Shown here: one piece after another, positions 5,227-13,540 of the stretch
Layout: every line of letters starts with the position of its first letter
Numbering within the stretch: position 1 is the first letter of the stretch
Assembly (NCBI GenBank): GCA_964507395.1
Contig: CAZDQE010000044.1
Location: 1 to 19,710, forward strand
Source: SIG575 sp964507395
GTDB lineage: Bacteria; Bacillota; Clostridia; Oscillospirales; Acutalibacteraceae
Reading direction: 5' to 3'
Length of the DNA stretch: 19,710 bases
The notes under the pieces: generated by a model
What the model was told of the DNA's origin: nothing
Databases searched by the model: none
Seen by the model: only the letters and a program-made list of their open reading frames with translations
Translations under genes and position numbers: made by a program

Positions 5227-6609
5227 GTGACAGACATCGAAATGCTTTTACAGAAAGTAAAAAGAATACATTTTATCGGTATCGGCGGCTCAGGTATGTG
5301 CCCCATTGCCGAAATTCTCCATAGCAGAGGCTACGAGCTTTCAGGCTCCGATAACAACGAAAGCGATATTCTCGACCGCATAAGAAAGCTTGGTATCAAG
5401 GTTATTCTCGGTCAGAAGGCTGAAAACATTGAAGGCTCGGAAATGATTATATATTCCGCGGCAATTATGGAGGATAACCCTGAGCTTGTTGCTGCACTTA
5501 ATTCAGACATTCCCACCTTCAAGCGTTCTGAAATCCTCGGTGCAATTACGAATATGTACAAGGACTGCATCTGCGTTTGCGGAACTCACGGCAAAACTAC
5601 AGTCACATCAATGCTCACACAGATTCTTGTCGCTTCAAAGAGAGACCCATCTGCCGTTATCGGAGGAAAGCTGCCTCTTACTGACAGCTACGGTCTTGCC
5701 GGCAAAAGCGAACACATGGTTTGTGAGGCATGCGAATTCAAGGACACTTTCCTTGACCTTTTCCCCGATACTGCTGTTATTCTGAACATTGATGCAGACC
5801 ACCTTGACTATTTCGGTACACTTGAAAACATCATAAAATCCTTTAATAAATTTTCTTTGAAAGCCACTGATGCAATAATTTTCAACGGCGACGATGAAAA
5901 CACTCTCAAAGCAATTGAGGGAATTGAGGGAAAAGAAATGATTTCCTTCGGTTTCAGCAACACCAATAACTACTACGCTGACAACGTAAAGGCTGAGGGT
6001 GCTTTCTACAGCTTTGATGTCTGCAAAAGCGGTCAGATACTCGGACGCGTGAAATTGTCCATTCCCGGCAAGCACAACGTTATAAACGCTCTTTCCGCAA
6101 TCGTTGCGGCAATTCACAGCGGTGTTACAATTGACGAATGTATTTTCGGCATTGAAGGTTTCAGAGGTGCAGGCAGACGTTTTGAAATTCTCGGAAAATA
6201 TGCAGGTATCACTGTTGCTGACGACTACGCTCACCATCCCACAGAGCTTGAGGTTACTCTTGATTCCGCAATGAAAATGGGCTACAAAAAAGTATGGGCG
6301 GTTTTCCAGCCTTTCACTTATTCAAGAACAAAAAACCACTTTGACGATTTTGCACGCGTTCTTCAGATTCCCGACAGATGCGTAATGAGCGAGATTATGG
6401 GCTCACGCGAAATCAACACATACGGAATTTACACCTCTCAGCTCGCAGAAAAAATTCCCGACAGCGTGTGGTTTGACACATTTGAGGAAATCGCAGATTA
6501 TATCGTAGAAAACGCTGAAAACGGTGACCTTGTAATAACCCTCGGCTGCGGCGACATTTATAAGGCTGCTAAAATGATTATAAATATTCTCAAAACAAAA
6601 ATAGATTGA
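5227..6609 (+). CDS. murC: UDP-N-acetylmuramate--L-alanine ligase
   Basis: Cytoplasmic ATP-dependent ligase that adds L-Ala to UDP-MurNAc, the first amino acid of the peptidoglycan stem peptide. The 460-residue product has the three Mur-ligase domains: N-terminal Rossmann (GIGGSGM, about 18-24), central ATPase with P-loop GTHGKTT (about 119-125) and NIDADHLDYF (about 187-196), GKHNVINALSA (about 281-291), and a C-terminal domain with FRGAGRRFE and DDYAHHPTE (about 312-340). These are MurC-specific among Mur ligases. The start is taken as GTG at 5227 with AAAGGTG 8 bases upstream; an in-frame GTG at 5218 overlaps that site. It leads a tight cluster with two metallophosphoesterases and lacZ; its TGA lies inside the next gene's ribosome binding site. 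Confidence 0.96.
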   Translation: MTDIEMLLQKVKRIHFIGIGGSGMCPIAEILHSRGYELSGSDNNESDILDRIRKLGIKVILGQKAENIEGSEMIIYSAAIMEDNPELVAALNSDIPTFKRSEILGAITNMYKDCICVCGTHGKTTVTSMLTQILVASKRDPSAVIGGKLPLTDSYGLAGKSEHMVCEACEFKDTFLDLFPDTAVILNIDADHLDYFGTLENIIKSFNKFSLKATDAIIFNGDDENTLKAIEGIEGKEMISFGFSNTNNYYADNVKAEGAFYSFDVCKSGQILGRVKLSIPGKHNVINALSAIVAAIHSGVTIDECIFGIEGFRGAGRRFEILGKYAGITVADDYAHHPTELEVTLDSAMKMGYKKVWAVFQPFTYSRTKNHFDDFARVLQIPDRCVMSEIMGSREINTYGIYTSQLAEKIPDSVWFDTFEEIADYIVENAENGDLVITLGCGDIYKAAKMIINILKTKID

Positions 6610-6618
6610 GGTAGAAAA

Positions 6619-7770
6619 ATGAAAGCTCCACTCAGGTTCTCAGAGGACGGAAAATTTAAAATTATGATTTGCGGCGACCCTCATGTGAAAGCAGATCTTG
6701 ACTCGAATCTTTTAAAGAGAAAAGATATCGACACACGCGCTCTCATGGAAGCGGCAATTGAAAAAACAAATCCCGACCTTATCGTTATCATGGGCGATAT
6801 TATAACCGCACGCAACAAGGAAAAATATCTTGACTGTTTCATGCATTACACTGAGGCTATCAGAGAAAGAAACATTCCTCTTGCCTATGTCAACGGAAAC
6901 CATGACCACGACAGAGAGGACAAATTTCACGTAAACGATATTCTCCGGGTTTTCAACGAATATGAAAACTGTATCGCCTTTGATGACACTCCCGAAATCG
7001 ACCGTTCTGTAAACTACTATGCAAATATTCTCTCATCAAAAGATGATACTCCGAAATACAATCTCTGGTTTATTGATTCAAACAACCTTTGCAAAGATAA
7101 GGATATTTCAGTTTACGACTGGGTACACACAGACCAGATCGAATGGTATGAAAAACGAGCAGAGGAAATGAAAGAAAAAAACGGAGGAAAGCCTCTCCCC
7201 GCTATGCTTTTTCAGCATATACCCGTTCCTGAGGTTTATGAATTTCTCAGACCTGCAAAGATATGGGAAATGCCCTTTGCAACTCAGGGTCACGGAATAT
7301 GGAGTGATAAATATTACGTTCTCAAGGACGGCATAAAAGGTTATCTCGGAGAAGGTCCGTGTTCTCCATGCTTCAACAACGGTCAGTTTGAAAGCTGGAA
7401 AAAGACCGGCGATATCGTAGGTGCTTTCTTCGGTCACGACCACATGAACGATTTTGAAGGATACGTTGACGGCATTTACCTTGCGCAGAATAAACTGTCA
7501 GGTCTTTTCGCATACACCGACGGCTGCCGCTGCGGTGTAAGACTTGTAACGCTTGACGAAAACAATCCGGAGTCCTTCGAGTCTGAAATGATCCGCTTCA
7601 AAGAATTGGGGCTTATCCCCTCTTCTCTCGGCCCCATCCGTTCATGGATGAACGATAAAACAAGCGAAAATTTAACTAAAGTAAGAAATGCCGCACTCAT
7701 TGCAGGCGGAGTTTTTGCAGCAGGATATATAACTAAGAAAATCATCGATAAGACAAGAAAGGGCAGGTGA
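6619..7770 (+). CDS. Metallophosphoesterase (calcineurin-like, Dcr2-type) with C-terminal tail anchor
   Basis: A 383-residue calcineurin-like phosphoesterase. The dimetal motifs appear in order: GDPH (D20, H22), MGD (59-60), GNHDHD (93-98), QH (199-200) and GHDH (272-275). The middle YDWVHTDQIEWYEKRAEEM is typical of the Dcr2/purple-acid-phosphatase-like branch. No signal peptide is seen. A hydrophobic segment at about 356-372 followed by basic residues (KKIIDKTRKGR) suggests a tail anchor with the enzyme facing the cytoplasm. It begins 9 bases after murC with GAGGT overlapping the murC stop, and it is a paralogue of the next gene. The substrate is unknown; placement behind murC could suggest a cell-envelope phosphate ester, but this is speculation. 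Confidence 0.88.
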   Translation: MKAPLRFSEDGKFKIMICGDPHVKADLDSNLLKRKDIDTRALMEAAIEKTNPDLIVIMGDIITARNKEKYLDCFMHYTEAIRERNIPLAYVNGNHDHDREDKFHVNDILRVFNEYENCIAFDDTPEIDRSVNYYANILSSKDDTPKYNLWFIDSNNLCKDKDISVYDWVHTDQIEWYEKRAEEMKEKNGGKPLPAMLFQHIPVPEVYEFLRPAKIWEMPFATQGHGIWSDKYYVLKDGIKGYLGEGPCSPCFNNGQFESWKKTGDIVGAFFGHDHMNDFEGYVDGIYLAQNKLSGLFAYTDGCRCGVRLVTLDENNPESFESEMIRFKELGLIPSSLGPIRSWMNDKTSENLTKVRNAALIAGGVFAAGYITKKIIDKTRKGR

Positions 7771-7776
7771 TTCCTG

Positions 7777-8910
7777 ATGAAAAAACGTAATCTTAAATTT
7801 AACGAAAACGGCAAATTCAAAATCCTTGTAATTACAGACCTTCACGAATTCAAATCAGATGACAAGGAAACCCGGAACAAAACAGAAGATGCCTTGCTTT
7901 TTGTTGAAACTTCGGTAAAGGCACTTTCACCTGATCTTGTTGTATACAACGGCGACAATGCTTTCGGAAAAACGGAAGAGGATTTAAAAGAAACAATCGA
8001 CGCAATCACAAAGACTGTACGTGAGATGAACATTCCCTTCACAATGGTTCTCGGAAATCATGAGCATGACGAGAGAGAGCTTCCTCCCGAGCTGTCACTT
8101 AAGATTTTTTCATCTTATGAAAACTGCCTTGTCAGAGAAGACAAAAAAGGTCTCTCAGGCTACGGCAATCATTACATAGCAATCAAAGGAAAATCAAGCA
8201 AGACAAAATATCTTCTCTTCTTCATTGACTCAGGTAAATCAAGAAGCAACAATCAGGACATTTCTGCTTACGATTGGGTGCACGATGACCAGATCGAATG
8301 GTTTGAAAAAGCTTGCGACGGGTTCAAAGAAAAGAACAAAGGAGAATATGTGCCCTCACTTGTTTTCCAGCACATGCCCGTTACCGAAATTTATGATTTG
8401 CTTGAAGAGGCTAAGGGCACGGATATCAGCAATGCCGTAAAAGGACACTCAATGTTCAGCAGCAAATCCTATGTTCTGAAAGAAGGAGTAAAGGGCTCAC
8501 TTCTTGAACCCCCCTGCCCTCCCGATTTCAACAACGGACAGTTTGACAGCTGGAAAAGCCACGGTGTCAAAGGTGCTTTCTTCGGTCACGACCATAAAAA
8601 CGATTTTGAAGGAGAGCTTGACGGAATCCTTCTTTCTCACGTTAAAGGCACAGGCTTCAACGGCTACAGTGACGGAATCAAAACAGGTGTGAAATTAATC
8701 ACTATTGAGGAAGAAAGTCTGCCCGAAATAAAAACAAAGGATTACTATTTTACAGATTTCAGACTCCCGAGCAAAAGCTCAGTCTTACCGCATCAGACAA
8801 TGACTGATGACCAGAAAAAAGCAGTTAAAAAAATCGGCTTAGGAGTTGCCGCAGTTACTACTGTAACCGCAGTAGGTGCCGCTGTTAAAAGGATTTTCAA
8901 GAAGAAATAA
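7777..8910 (+). CDS. Second tail-anchored metallophosphoesterase, paralogue of the preceding gene
   Basis: A 377-residue calcineurin-like phosphoesterase with motifs TDLH (D21, H23), NGD (59-60), GNHEHD (93-98), QH (198-199) and GHDH (270-273). It shares long collinear stretches with the upstream protein (AYDWVHDDQIEWFEK, FNNGQFDSWK, GAFFGHDHKNDFEG), so the pair arose by tandem duplication. It differs in the third motif, with Glu where the first copy has Asp. The C-terminus again has a hydrophobic helix (about 353-370) ending in KRIFKKK. Its ATG follows the upstream stop by 6 bases with AGGTGA as the binding site. Both copies keep all metal ligands, so both are probably active; the substrates may have diverged. 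Confidence 0.88.
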   Translation: MKKRNLKFNENGKFKILVITDLHEFKSDDKETRNKTEDALLFVETSVKALSPDLVVYNGDNAFGKTEEDLKETIDAITKTVREMNIPFTMVLGNHEHDERELPPELSLKIFSSYENCLVREDKKGLSGYGNHYIAIKGKSSKTKYLLFFIDSGKSRSNNQDISAYDWVHDDQIEWFEKACDGFKEKNKGEYVPSLVFQHMPVTEIYDLLEEAKGTDISNAVKGHSMFSSKSYVLKEGVKGSLLEPPCPPDFNNGQFDSWKSHGVKGAFFGHDHKNDFEGELDGILLSHVKGTGFNGYSDGIKTGVKLITIEEESLPEIKTKDYYFTDFRLPSKSSVLPHQTMTDDQKKAVKKIGLGVAAVTTVTAVGAAVKRIFKKK

Positions 8911-8928
8911 AAGAAAGGTCGGTTCACT

Positions 8929-11900
8929 ATGATTTATTCAATGAACAAAGCAAACTACAAGGATTTCTCTGTTGTTGAAATCGGAAAATTACCTGCAAGA
9001 GCTTACTTTATCCCCTTTAAGACAAAAGCTCAGCTTGATGCAACAGATTTCATCTCAGAAAGATATTCAAGCGATGCCGTTACAGTTCTCAGCGGTGAAT
9101 GGGATTTCAGATATTACGCTGACTGCACACAGCTTGAAAAGGAATTCGACACTGACAAGGTTTCCTTTGACAAGGTATGCGTTCCCTCAACATGGCAGAG
9201 AACAGGATATGAACCGCCTTGCTACCTTAACACAAGATTCCCCTTCAATGATGCGGATAAATCAATTTATCCTTCTGTTCCCGATGCTTCATGCGGTGTT
9301 TATCGCAAAAAATTCAACATCGCAAATACAGACAAAAAACACATCATCACATTCCTTGGTGTTATTTCAAGCCTTGACCTTTACATAAACGGAAAATATG
9401 CAGGCTACAGCGAAGGTGCTCACAACTCTGCTGAATTTGATATTTCAGATTTTCTTACCGAGGGCGAAAACGAGCTTGTAGCAGTAGTTTACAAATGGTC
9501 AAACGCTACATATCTTGAGTGTCAGGATATGTTCAGAGAAAACGGCATTTTCAGAGACGTTCTTCTTACAGAATGTGAAAATTCATACATCTTTGATATC
9601 TGCTACACCCCAAAAAAAGTGGGCGAAAACAAATATTCACTGACAGTGATGGCAAGAATCAAAGGTGCTGACGATAACGACATTTCAATTTCTGTTTCTG
9701 ACGGTGACAAGGAAATTGCCGAAGCTTCACTCAAAACCTCTGACGAATCAATCATCGGCTGGGAAAAAGATACATACTATGCTTACTTCCCCTGCCTTGA
9801 AGTAACAGAATGGAACGCTGAGAATCCGAAGGTTTATAACGCTGTTGCAACTCTTTCAAAGGACGGAAAAGATATTCAGCTTGTCAGAACAATTATCGGC
9901 TTCAAGACAATCGAGATTGAAAAAGACGTTTACAAATTCAACTCTCAGCCCATTAAGATGAAGGGTGTAAACCACCATGACTCAACACCTGACAAGGGAT
10001 ATGTAATGAGCCATGAAGATATTCTCAAAGATATCAGGCTTATGAAGAGCCTTAATGTCAACACTGTAAGAACTTCACATTATCCCCCTGACCCCTTCTT
10101 TATTATTGCATGCTCGGTTTACGGACTTTATGTTTGTGACGAGGCTGATATTGAGGCCCACGGCTCTTATGATTTTCTTGGCAACGTCAACGTAATTGCG
10201 AGTGATAGTCAGTGGCTTCCCCGCTTCTGCGACAGAGTTAAGAGAATGGTTATGCGTGACAGAAACAACCCCTGTATCGCAATGTGGTCGCTTGGCAACG
10301 AAACAGGTCACGGAATCTGCCACGATGGTGCTTTCGGTGTTGCTAAAGCAATCAGTCCTGAAATTCCGATTCACTATGAGGGTGCAAACGACACTGACAG
10401 AAAAGCTTATGACATTTCTTCAAATATGTATGAACGTGTTTATGCTTTCTATGGCGAAAACCTTTCTCCGAAATATGTAAAGAAGAATGCTATCAACGAG
10501 GACAAGCCTTATTTCCTCTGCGAATATGCTCATGCAATGGGCGTAGGTCCCGGCTCACTTGAGGAATACTGGGATGCTTTCTATTCAAGCGATAAATATA
10601 TGGGCGGTTGCATCTGGGAATGGGTTGACCATGCAGCGTGTACATACAACAAAGACCTGAAATACACCTACGGCGGTGACCATGGCGAAAGAATCCACGA
10701 CTCAAACTTCTGTGTTGACGGACTCATTTATCCTGACAGAACACCTCACACAGGTGCATGGGAAATGAAAGAGGCTTACAGACCTGTACGCGTTCGCCAC
10801 TATGAAGCAAACGAATTCTTCTTTAAAAATACAAACTACTTCACAAATGCAAACATTTACTCATTCAGGTGGGAAATGCTTGAAAACGGTGTGGTAGTTG
10901 AAAGCGGAGATTTAGTAGTTGATATTGCTCCCCACTCAGAAAAGAGAGTCATTCTCCCCATTAAGACAAAGATGCTTAAAACAGAAGAATATCACATAAA
11001 TTTCATCTGCACAAAAGACGGCGAGCAGATTTCAAAACAGCAGTGTACTCTTCAGGAAACATACAAAAAGCTGAAGCTTGTTCCTTGTTCAAAGAAAGAA
11101 ATCGAAGTAAACGATAACGGTGAAACTGTTGAAATTCCGGTAGCAAACGGCAAAGTTATTTTCAATAAAACTACAGGCGAAATGGTAAGCCTTGCAGCAG
11201 ACGGCAAGGAATTTGTAAACCAGTCACCTGCACGCAGTGTAAAAGGCTTCCTGCCCAACGTCAAACGTGCATACCACGATAACGAAAAATGGCAGAAAGA
11301 GGATTACTGGACAAAGGGTGAGCTTTCAAAAGCAAATGCTAAAGCAGTTGAATTCAAAGTTGAAGTCTGCGGAAACAAAGCCCTCGTTTCAGTCGATTAC
11401 GAAATTGCAAGTGACAGCGCAAAGCTCTTTACATCAAACATCATTTACACTATTTTCTCATCAGGTAAGATTAAAGTTTCAGTCACACTGAAAAAAGTCA
11501 ACGATGAAATTGAACCTGACCTTCCCCGATTCGGCTTAAGCTTTGAAATGCCCAAGGCTATGGAAAACATTGAATACTTCGGTCTTGGTGAGAAAGAAAA
11601 CCTTGCAGACTTCAAGGCACAGGCAACTCTTGGCGTTTACAAGGCAAAGGTTGAGGACACTCATGAGCCTTACATCTTCCCGCAGGAAAACGGATGTCAT
11701 ACAGAAGTGAGATACCTTGAAGTTACAGACAATGACGGTTCAGGTCTTGTTTTCGCGAACTGTCAGGGCAACTTCAGCTTCAACATTCATGACTATACAG
11801 TTCAGGCTCTTGAAGATGCAACACATCAGGAAGAACTGAAGAGAGCAGACACTTCTCTTCTCAACCTTGACGGATTCCTTTCAGGTACAGGCTCAGGCTC

Positions 11901-11997
11901 ATGCGGACCTTACACACTTGAAAAATACCGTGTGCTTTGTGATAACGAGCTTTCGTTCAGCTTTGAAATTGCACCTAAAACACTTGCAAAGACATAA
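8929..11997 (+). CDS. lacZ: Beta-galactosidase, glycoside hydrolase family 2
   Basis: A 1022-residue LacZ-type enzyme, the full length of the family, without a signal peptide, so cytoplasmic. Domains: jelly-roll sugar-binding domain (about 50-215, with GEWDFRYY and CVPSTWQRTGYEPP), Ig-like domain (about 220-330), TIM barrel (about 335-620), then the LacZ-specific Ig-like and C-terminal beta-sandwich domains. Catalytic residues are visible: acid/base Glu458 in MWSLGNETGHG, nucleophile Glu532 in CEYAHAMG, and metal-site residues in DEADIEAHG (409-411). It hydrolyses beta-galactosides such as lactose to monosaccharides. Starting 18 bases after the second phosphoesterase with AAAGGT upstream, it appears co-transcribed with murC, an unusual neighbour for a sugar hydrolase. 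No lac regulator or permease is seen nearby. A strong terminator follows. Confidence 0.95.
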   Translation: MIYSMNKANYKDFSVVEIGKLPARAYFIPFKTKAQLDATDFISERYSSDAVTVLSGEWDFRYYADCTQLEKEFDTDKVSFDKVCVPSTWQRTGYEPPCYLNTRFPFNDADKSIYPSVPDASCGVYRKKFNIANTDKKHIITFLGVISSLDLYINGKYAGYSEGAHNSAEFDISDFLTEGENELVAVVYKWSNATYLECQDMFRENGIFRDVLLTECENSYIFDICYTPKKVGENKYSLTVMARIKGADDNDISISVSDGDKEIAEASLKTSDESIIGWEKDTYYAYFPCLEVTEWNAENPKVYNAVATLSKDGKDIQLVRTIIGFKTIEIEKDVYKFNSQPIKMKGVNHHDSTPDKGYVMSHEDILKDIRLMKSLNVNTVRTSHYPPDPFFIIACSVYGLYVCDEADIEAHGSYDFLGNVNVIASDSQWLPRFCDRVKRMVMRDRNNPCIAMWSLGNETGHGICHDGAFGVAKAISPEIPIHYEGANDTDRKAYDISSNMYERVYAFYGENLSPKYVKKNAINEDKPYFLCEYAHAMGVGPGSLEEYWDAFYSSDKYMGGCIWEWVDHAACTYNKDLKYTYGGDHGERIHDSNFCVDGLIYPDRTPHTGAWEMKEAYRPVRVRHYEANEFFFKNTNYFTNANIYSFRWEMLENGVVVESGDLVVDIAPHSEKRVILPIKTKMLKTEEYHINFICTKDGEQISKQQCTLQETYKKLKLVPCSKKEIEVNDNGETVEIPVANGKVIFNKTTGEMVSLAADGKEFVNQSPARSVKGFLPNVKRAYHDNEKWQKEDYWTKGELSKANAKAVEFKVEVCGNKALVSVDYEIASDSAKLFTSNIIYTIFSSGKIKVSVTLKKVNDEIEPDLPRFGLSFEMPKAMENIEYFGLGEKENLADFKAQATLGVYKAKVEDTHEPYIFPQENGCHTEVRYLEVTDNDGSGLVFANCQGNFSFNIHDYTVQALEDATHQEELKRADTSLLNLDGFLSGTGSGSCGPYTLEKYRVLCDNELSFSFEIAPKTLAKT

Positions 11998-12017
11998 AAC
12001 AAAATAATTAAAATTTT

Positions 12018-12060
12018 AATGCGTCAGAAGTTTAGAAACTGAAACTTCTGACGCATTTTT
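12018..12060 (+). terminator. Intrinsic terminator of the murC-lacZ cluster
   Basis: ATGCGTCAGAAGTTT (12019-12033) pairs perfectly with AAACTTCTGACGCAT (12042-12056) around an 8-base loop, followed by TTTT and more T-rich sequence. It lies 21 bases after the lacZ stop. Confidence 0.9.
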
Positions 12061-12100
12061 GTGTGGTTTTTTAATGTAAATTATAATTTATCTATATTAT

Positions 12101-12174
12101 CGTAGAGGCGAACTGTGTTCGCCTTTTATGTATCCCTTAGCTTTGTGCAAAGGAAAACACAGTTTTCCCCTACG
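12101..12174. repeat. Palindromic repeat between convergent genes
   Basis: The ends CGTAGAGGCGAACTGTGTTC and, in reverse complement, CGTAGGGGAAAACTGTGTTT form an inverted repeat about 23 bases long. Each arm is itself a small hairpin (GGCGAAC with GTTCGCC; GGAAAAC with GTTTTCC), so the DNA could form a cruciform. It lies between the lacZ terminator and the end of the convergent dGTPase gene and has no coding potential. Confidence 0.65.
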
Positions 12175-12212
12175 TAATGCATTACCAAAAGAAACAATAA
12201 ATTCTAATTTTT

Positions 12213-13409
12213 TTAATCAAAATATCCTTTGTAAATTATCTTTCTTTCGCTTTCGGGGAAAAGGTACGCATAAAGGTCAATAAAATAATCGTCTGTCATG
12301 CTGGCTATGTAATCGGTGACAATCTGATTGTTTTCTGTTTTCCCGTAAGGCGCTTCCCTTTTATAATGTGCCGAGTTCACAAAATCAATATGATGTGTGA
12401 AAATCGGGGAAGTTCTGTTGTCTTTTTCCAAATCTTCAAGAAGCTTTTCGTAAAGCTCCTGCATCATAGGTTTTACAACATTGTTCAGTTTTTCTTCGAC
12501 TGCATCTTTTTTGTAAATCAACTGATAATTATCTGCCTTGGCTTTTTTGAGCGCATCAAAATGTTTCTCATCCATTTTGATATACGGCTTTCCGTAACTG
12601 TTTTCAATAATATTAACAATAAGATTATTTATAATTTCAGCGTTGTACGTGCCGATAGTGCCTGAGTCAAAATCTCTGTTTGAAATTATATGAGCACGCT
12701 CTGCATCCTGTCTGTCCTTGCCGAGATAAGCGATAATATCAGAAATTCGCATTACGCACCCTTCAAGAGTTGAGGGCACTAATTTTTTTACATTCTTTTT
12801 ATCAAGGTAACACCCTTCAATAAGGTTATCAAATTCTTCAAAGCCTTCAAGCGCTTTCGGGTGATATTCAGAAAGCTCCATTTCGCCGTCATGGGATGCA
12901 ATTCCGCTTAATGTCTGCAGGCTTATGTTGTAGGGGAAAATTTTATCAAGAACCCTCACCGAATGAATATTGTGGCTGAAATGTCTGCCTGTATGTTCAA
13001 AAAGCAGCTCGTCCAGAAAACGTTCTCCCGCATGACCGAAAGGGGTATGACCGATATCGTGACCGAGGGCTATGGCTTCGATCAGATCAAGGTTGAGATT
13101 CAGCGCCTTTCCGATGGTTCTCGCAATCCTTGACACAAGCTGAACGTGAAGTCCTCTTCTTGTGATATCGTCATTTTTATAAAACGAAAACACCTGTGTT
13201 TTGTCGGCGTAGCGGTTATAGTAAGGGCAATGAATGATTTTGTCGATATCGCGGATAAATGCGGTTCTGACAAGGTTTGACTTATCCCTTGTCATATTTC
13301 TTCTCAAAACATTATCCTCGTCAAACCCGAACTGAGGCAAATTATTATTCAGTTTATCCTCTTTCATCTTTTCCTGTAAATAATCGCTTAAGCTTTCATA
13401 TCTGAGCAT
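12213..13409 (-). CDS. dgt: dGTPase-like HD-domain triphosphohydrolase
   Basis: A 398-residue member of the deoxyguanosinetriphosphate triphosphohydrolase family, which splits dNTPs into nucleosides and tripolyphosphate and so trims the dNTP pool. The HD metal site is complete: His88 in GLHVQL, His117-Asp118 in GHDIGHTPFGH and Asp224 in RISDIIAYLGKD. The early arginine-rich segment (RRNMTRDKSNLVRTAFIRD) is also family-typical. The ATG at 13407-13409 is chosen because AAGGTGGTG lies upstream; a GTG four codons earlier overlaps that site. The family has several types with different substrate ranges, so strict dGTP specificity is not assured. It stands alone, convergent with lacZ, with its own promoter at 13431-13460 and a very short leader. 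Confidence 0.9.
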   Translation of the reverse strand: MLRYESLSDYLQEKMKEDKLNNNLPQFGFDEDNVLRRNMTRDKSNLVRTAFIRDIDKIIHCPYYNRYADKTQVFSFYKNDDITRRGLHVQLVSRIARTIGKALNLNLDLIEAIALGHDIGHTPFGHAGERFLDELLFEHTGRHFSHNIHSVRVLDKIFPYNISLQTLSGIASHDGEMELSEYHPKALEGFEEFDNLIEGCYLDKKNVKKLVPSTLEGCVMRISDIIAYLGKDRQDAERAHIISNRDFDSGTIGTYNAEIINNLIVNIIENSYGKPYIKMDEKHFDALKKAKADNYQLIYKKDAVEEKLNNVVKPMMQELYEKLLEDLEKDNRTSPIFTHHIDFVNSAHYKREAPYGKTENNQIVTDYIASMTDDYFIDLYAYLFPESERKIIYKGYFD

Positions 13410-13430
13410 GATACGCACCACCTTGTTATA

Positions 13431-13460
13431 ATTATATCACAAATAAAATGTTTTTGTAAA
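13431..13460 (-). promoter_or_regulatory. Promoter of the dGTPase gene
   Basis: On the minus strand TTTACA (13455-13460) and TATAAT (13431-13436) are 18 bases apart, and TG stands one base before the -10 (extended -10). The start point near 13424 would leave a leader of only about 15 bases, beginning at the ribosome binding site. Confidence 0.65.
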
Positions 13461-13498
13461 GGAAACAGAGTTTTGTTATTTATTTTTTCACCGTTATA

Positions 13499-13507
13499 TG
13501 ATATAAT
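13499..13507 (+). promoter_or_regulatory. Extended -10 promoter of the RACo-like gene
   Basis: TGATATAAT, an extended -10 with perfect TATAAT at 13502-13507, lies 33 bases before the start codon. A -35 at the proper spacing is weak (TTTATT), as often with extended -10 promoters. Confidence 0.5.
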
Positions 13508-13540
13508 GAAAAAAATGAATCTGCTAAAGGTAAATACTTT

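Noticed and set aside
5635..6237. 200-codon minus-strand frame within murC
   Set aside because: It is the shadow of a highly conserved murC region; the plus-strand protein carries all family motifs.
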